Part shown: piece after piece, positions 13,869-14,352 of the stretch
Numbering within the stretch: position 1 is the first letter of the stretch
How the letters are laid out: every line of letters begins with the position of its first letter
Origin: an uncultured Eubacteriales bacterium
GTDB taxonomy: Bacteria > Bacillota > Clostridia > Christensenellales > CAG-138
Length of the DNA: 14,352 nucleotides
Assembly: GCA_900544555.1 (NCBI GenBank)
Contig: UQWD01000033.1
Location: 1-14,352, forward strand
Direction: 5' to 3'
Notes under the pieces: generated by a model
What the model was told of the DNA's origin: nothing
Databases searched by the model: none
The model's input: the letters and a program-made list of their open reading frames with translations, nothing else
Program-made: the position numbers and the translations under genes

Positions 13869-14148
13869 TGAATGCGGGCCGGCCGCCCATAAGCATAAAT
13901 AAGATAAAACGCGTTAACCGTAGGGAAGTCTTCAATCAACAAGCTTGTGGATGCCGGGTGTTTCGGTATTTTTCGCAAAACGGAGCCCCAGTTATTTTAA
14001 TCGGGATACTTCAATATGGATGTTTTGTACGCTGAATATTGTTAGGTAAGGTTCACTCAGCCCATTTTCCCTGACAAGCGGGAAACATTTGGTTTTATAT
14101 TCGATAGACGGTAAGTTCCGACAAACTAAAGCGCCGAAGTTCAGGCAT

Positions 14149-14194
14149 AAAAAAAGGGCCTATTGGATAAAGGATTTCTTATCCAAAGCTGCCC
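14149..14194 (-). terminator. Terminator of the tRNA-Gly/tRNA-Cys transcript
   Basis: On the minus strand GGGC (14194-14191), a small bulge, TTGGATAA/TTATCCAA around an 8-base loop, a 3-base bulge, then GCCC and seven T (14155-14149). It begins 9 bases after the CCA of tRNA-Cys. Confidence 0.88.
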
Positions 14195-14202
14195 GAATCT
14201 TG

Positions 14203-14276
14203 TGGAGGCGCCACCCAGAATCGAACTGGGGATGAAGGTTTTGCAGACCTCTGCCTTACCGCTTGGCTATGGCGCC
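14203..14276 (-). tRNA. tRNA-Cys (anticodon GCA)
   Basis: 74 bases with encoded CCA (14205-14203). The acceptor stem is GGCGCCA with TGGCGCC, discriminator U, D-arm GCC/GGC, anticodon loop CTGCAAA with GCA at its centre, and a T-arm CCAGTTCGATTCTGG. U73 and GCA are the identity elements of tRNA-Cys. Three bases separate it from tRNA-Gly. Confidence 0.97.
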
Positions 14277-14279
14277 GTG

Positions 14280-14352
14280 TGGAGCGGGAAACGGGGCTCG
14301 AACCCGCCACCTCCGCCTTGGCAAGGCGGCGCTCTACCGAATGAGCTATTCC
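14280..14352 (-). tRNA. tRNA-Gly (anticodon GCC), 5' end outside window
   Basis: The minus strand enters at GGAATAGCTC. The acceptor 3' half TTTCCCGC, discriminator U and CCA (14282-14280) are visible, and the pairing implies about three more 5' bases (GCG) beyond the edge. The anticodon stem-loop is CCGCC-TTGCCAA-GGCGG, with GCC at its centre, and the T-arm CGGGTTCGAGCCCCG is normal. Read first in a Gly-Cys tRNA transcript. Confidence 0.96.

Overview
The window looks like chromosomal DNA from an anaerobic low-to-mid-GC Firmicute, most likely class Clostridia; the genus cannot be fixed from sequence alone. Pointers are a YtrA-type GntR/ABC operon, a YwlG (UPF0340) gene, a DUF6273 protein, a zinc-ribbon protein with two CxxC pairs, a lipoprotein serpin, strong AAGGAGG-type ribosome binding sites, and tRNA genes that encode CCA. 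Coding DNA is moderately GC-rich. Several intergenic stretches, and one block around 11.1-12.5 kb, are visibly AT-rich.

Layout. (1) 1-2140, minus strand: a large secreted protein cut by the left edge. It has a signal peptide, a caspase/gingipain-like region with candidate His and Cys, two Big_2 Ig-like domains and cleaved-adhesin-like modules. No plus-strand frame there is real. (2) 2141-2684: AT-rich divergent regulatory region with a promoter on each strand and an operator-like dyad. (3) 2685-4626: a compact operon of GntR/YtrA regulator, ABC ATPase and six-helix permease, with both junctions overlapping by ATGA. (4) 4749-5453: deoD-type purine nucleoside phosphorylase. (5) 5454-6021: no gene found. 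(6) 6022-7711, minus: MerR-type regulator with a GyrI-like sensor domain, overlapping a DUF6273 gene. The promoter has the textbook 19-bp MerR spacer carrying a dyad, and the ribosome binding site is duplicated as an exact 16-bp tandem repeat. (7) 8214-8600, minus: small zinc-ribbon protein with its terminator. (8) 9098-9724, minus: ywlG with its promoter. (9) 9844-10250: two tiny ORFs of doubtful status, then a dyad and an extended -10 promoter. (10) 10251-11018: YdcF/DUF218 membrane protein. (11) About 11.09-12.46 kb: AT-rich block holding a pyridoxamine-phosphate-oxidase-like gene. Its leader is long and structured, contains a 9-codon ORF with a consensus ribosome binding site, and begins at a promoter bracketed by 11-bp inverted repeats; this looks acquired. 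(12) 12516-13868, minus: lipoprotein serpin broken by a -1 frameshift. (13) 14149-14352, minus: tRNA-Gly (5' end just outside the window) and tRNA-Cys, with a terminator.

Three self-contained regulatory circuits are readable: GntR with its operator over its own promoter, MerR with its operator between -35 and -10, and the inverted-repeat/leader arrangement before the oxidase-like gene. The most unusual parts are that leader, the gingipain-like architecture in a likely Clostridium relative, the duplicated ribosome binding site, and the broken serpin with an atypical hinge.
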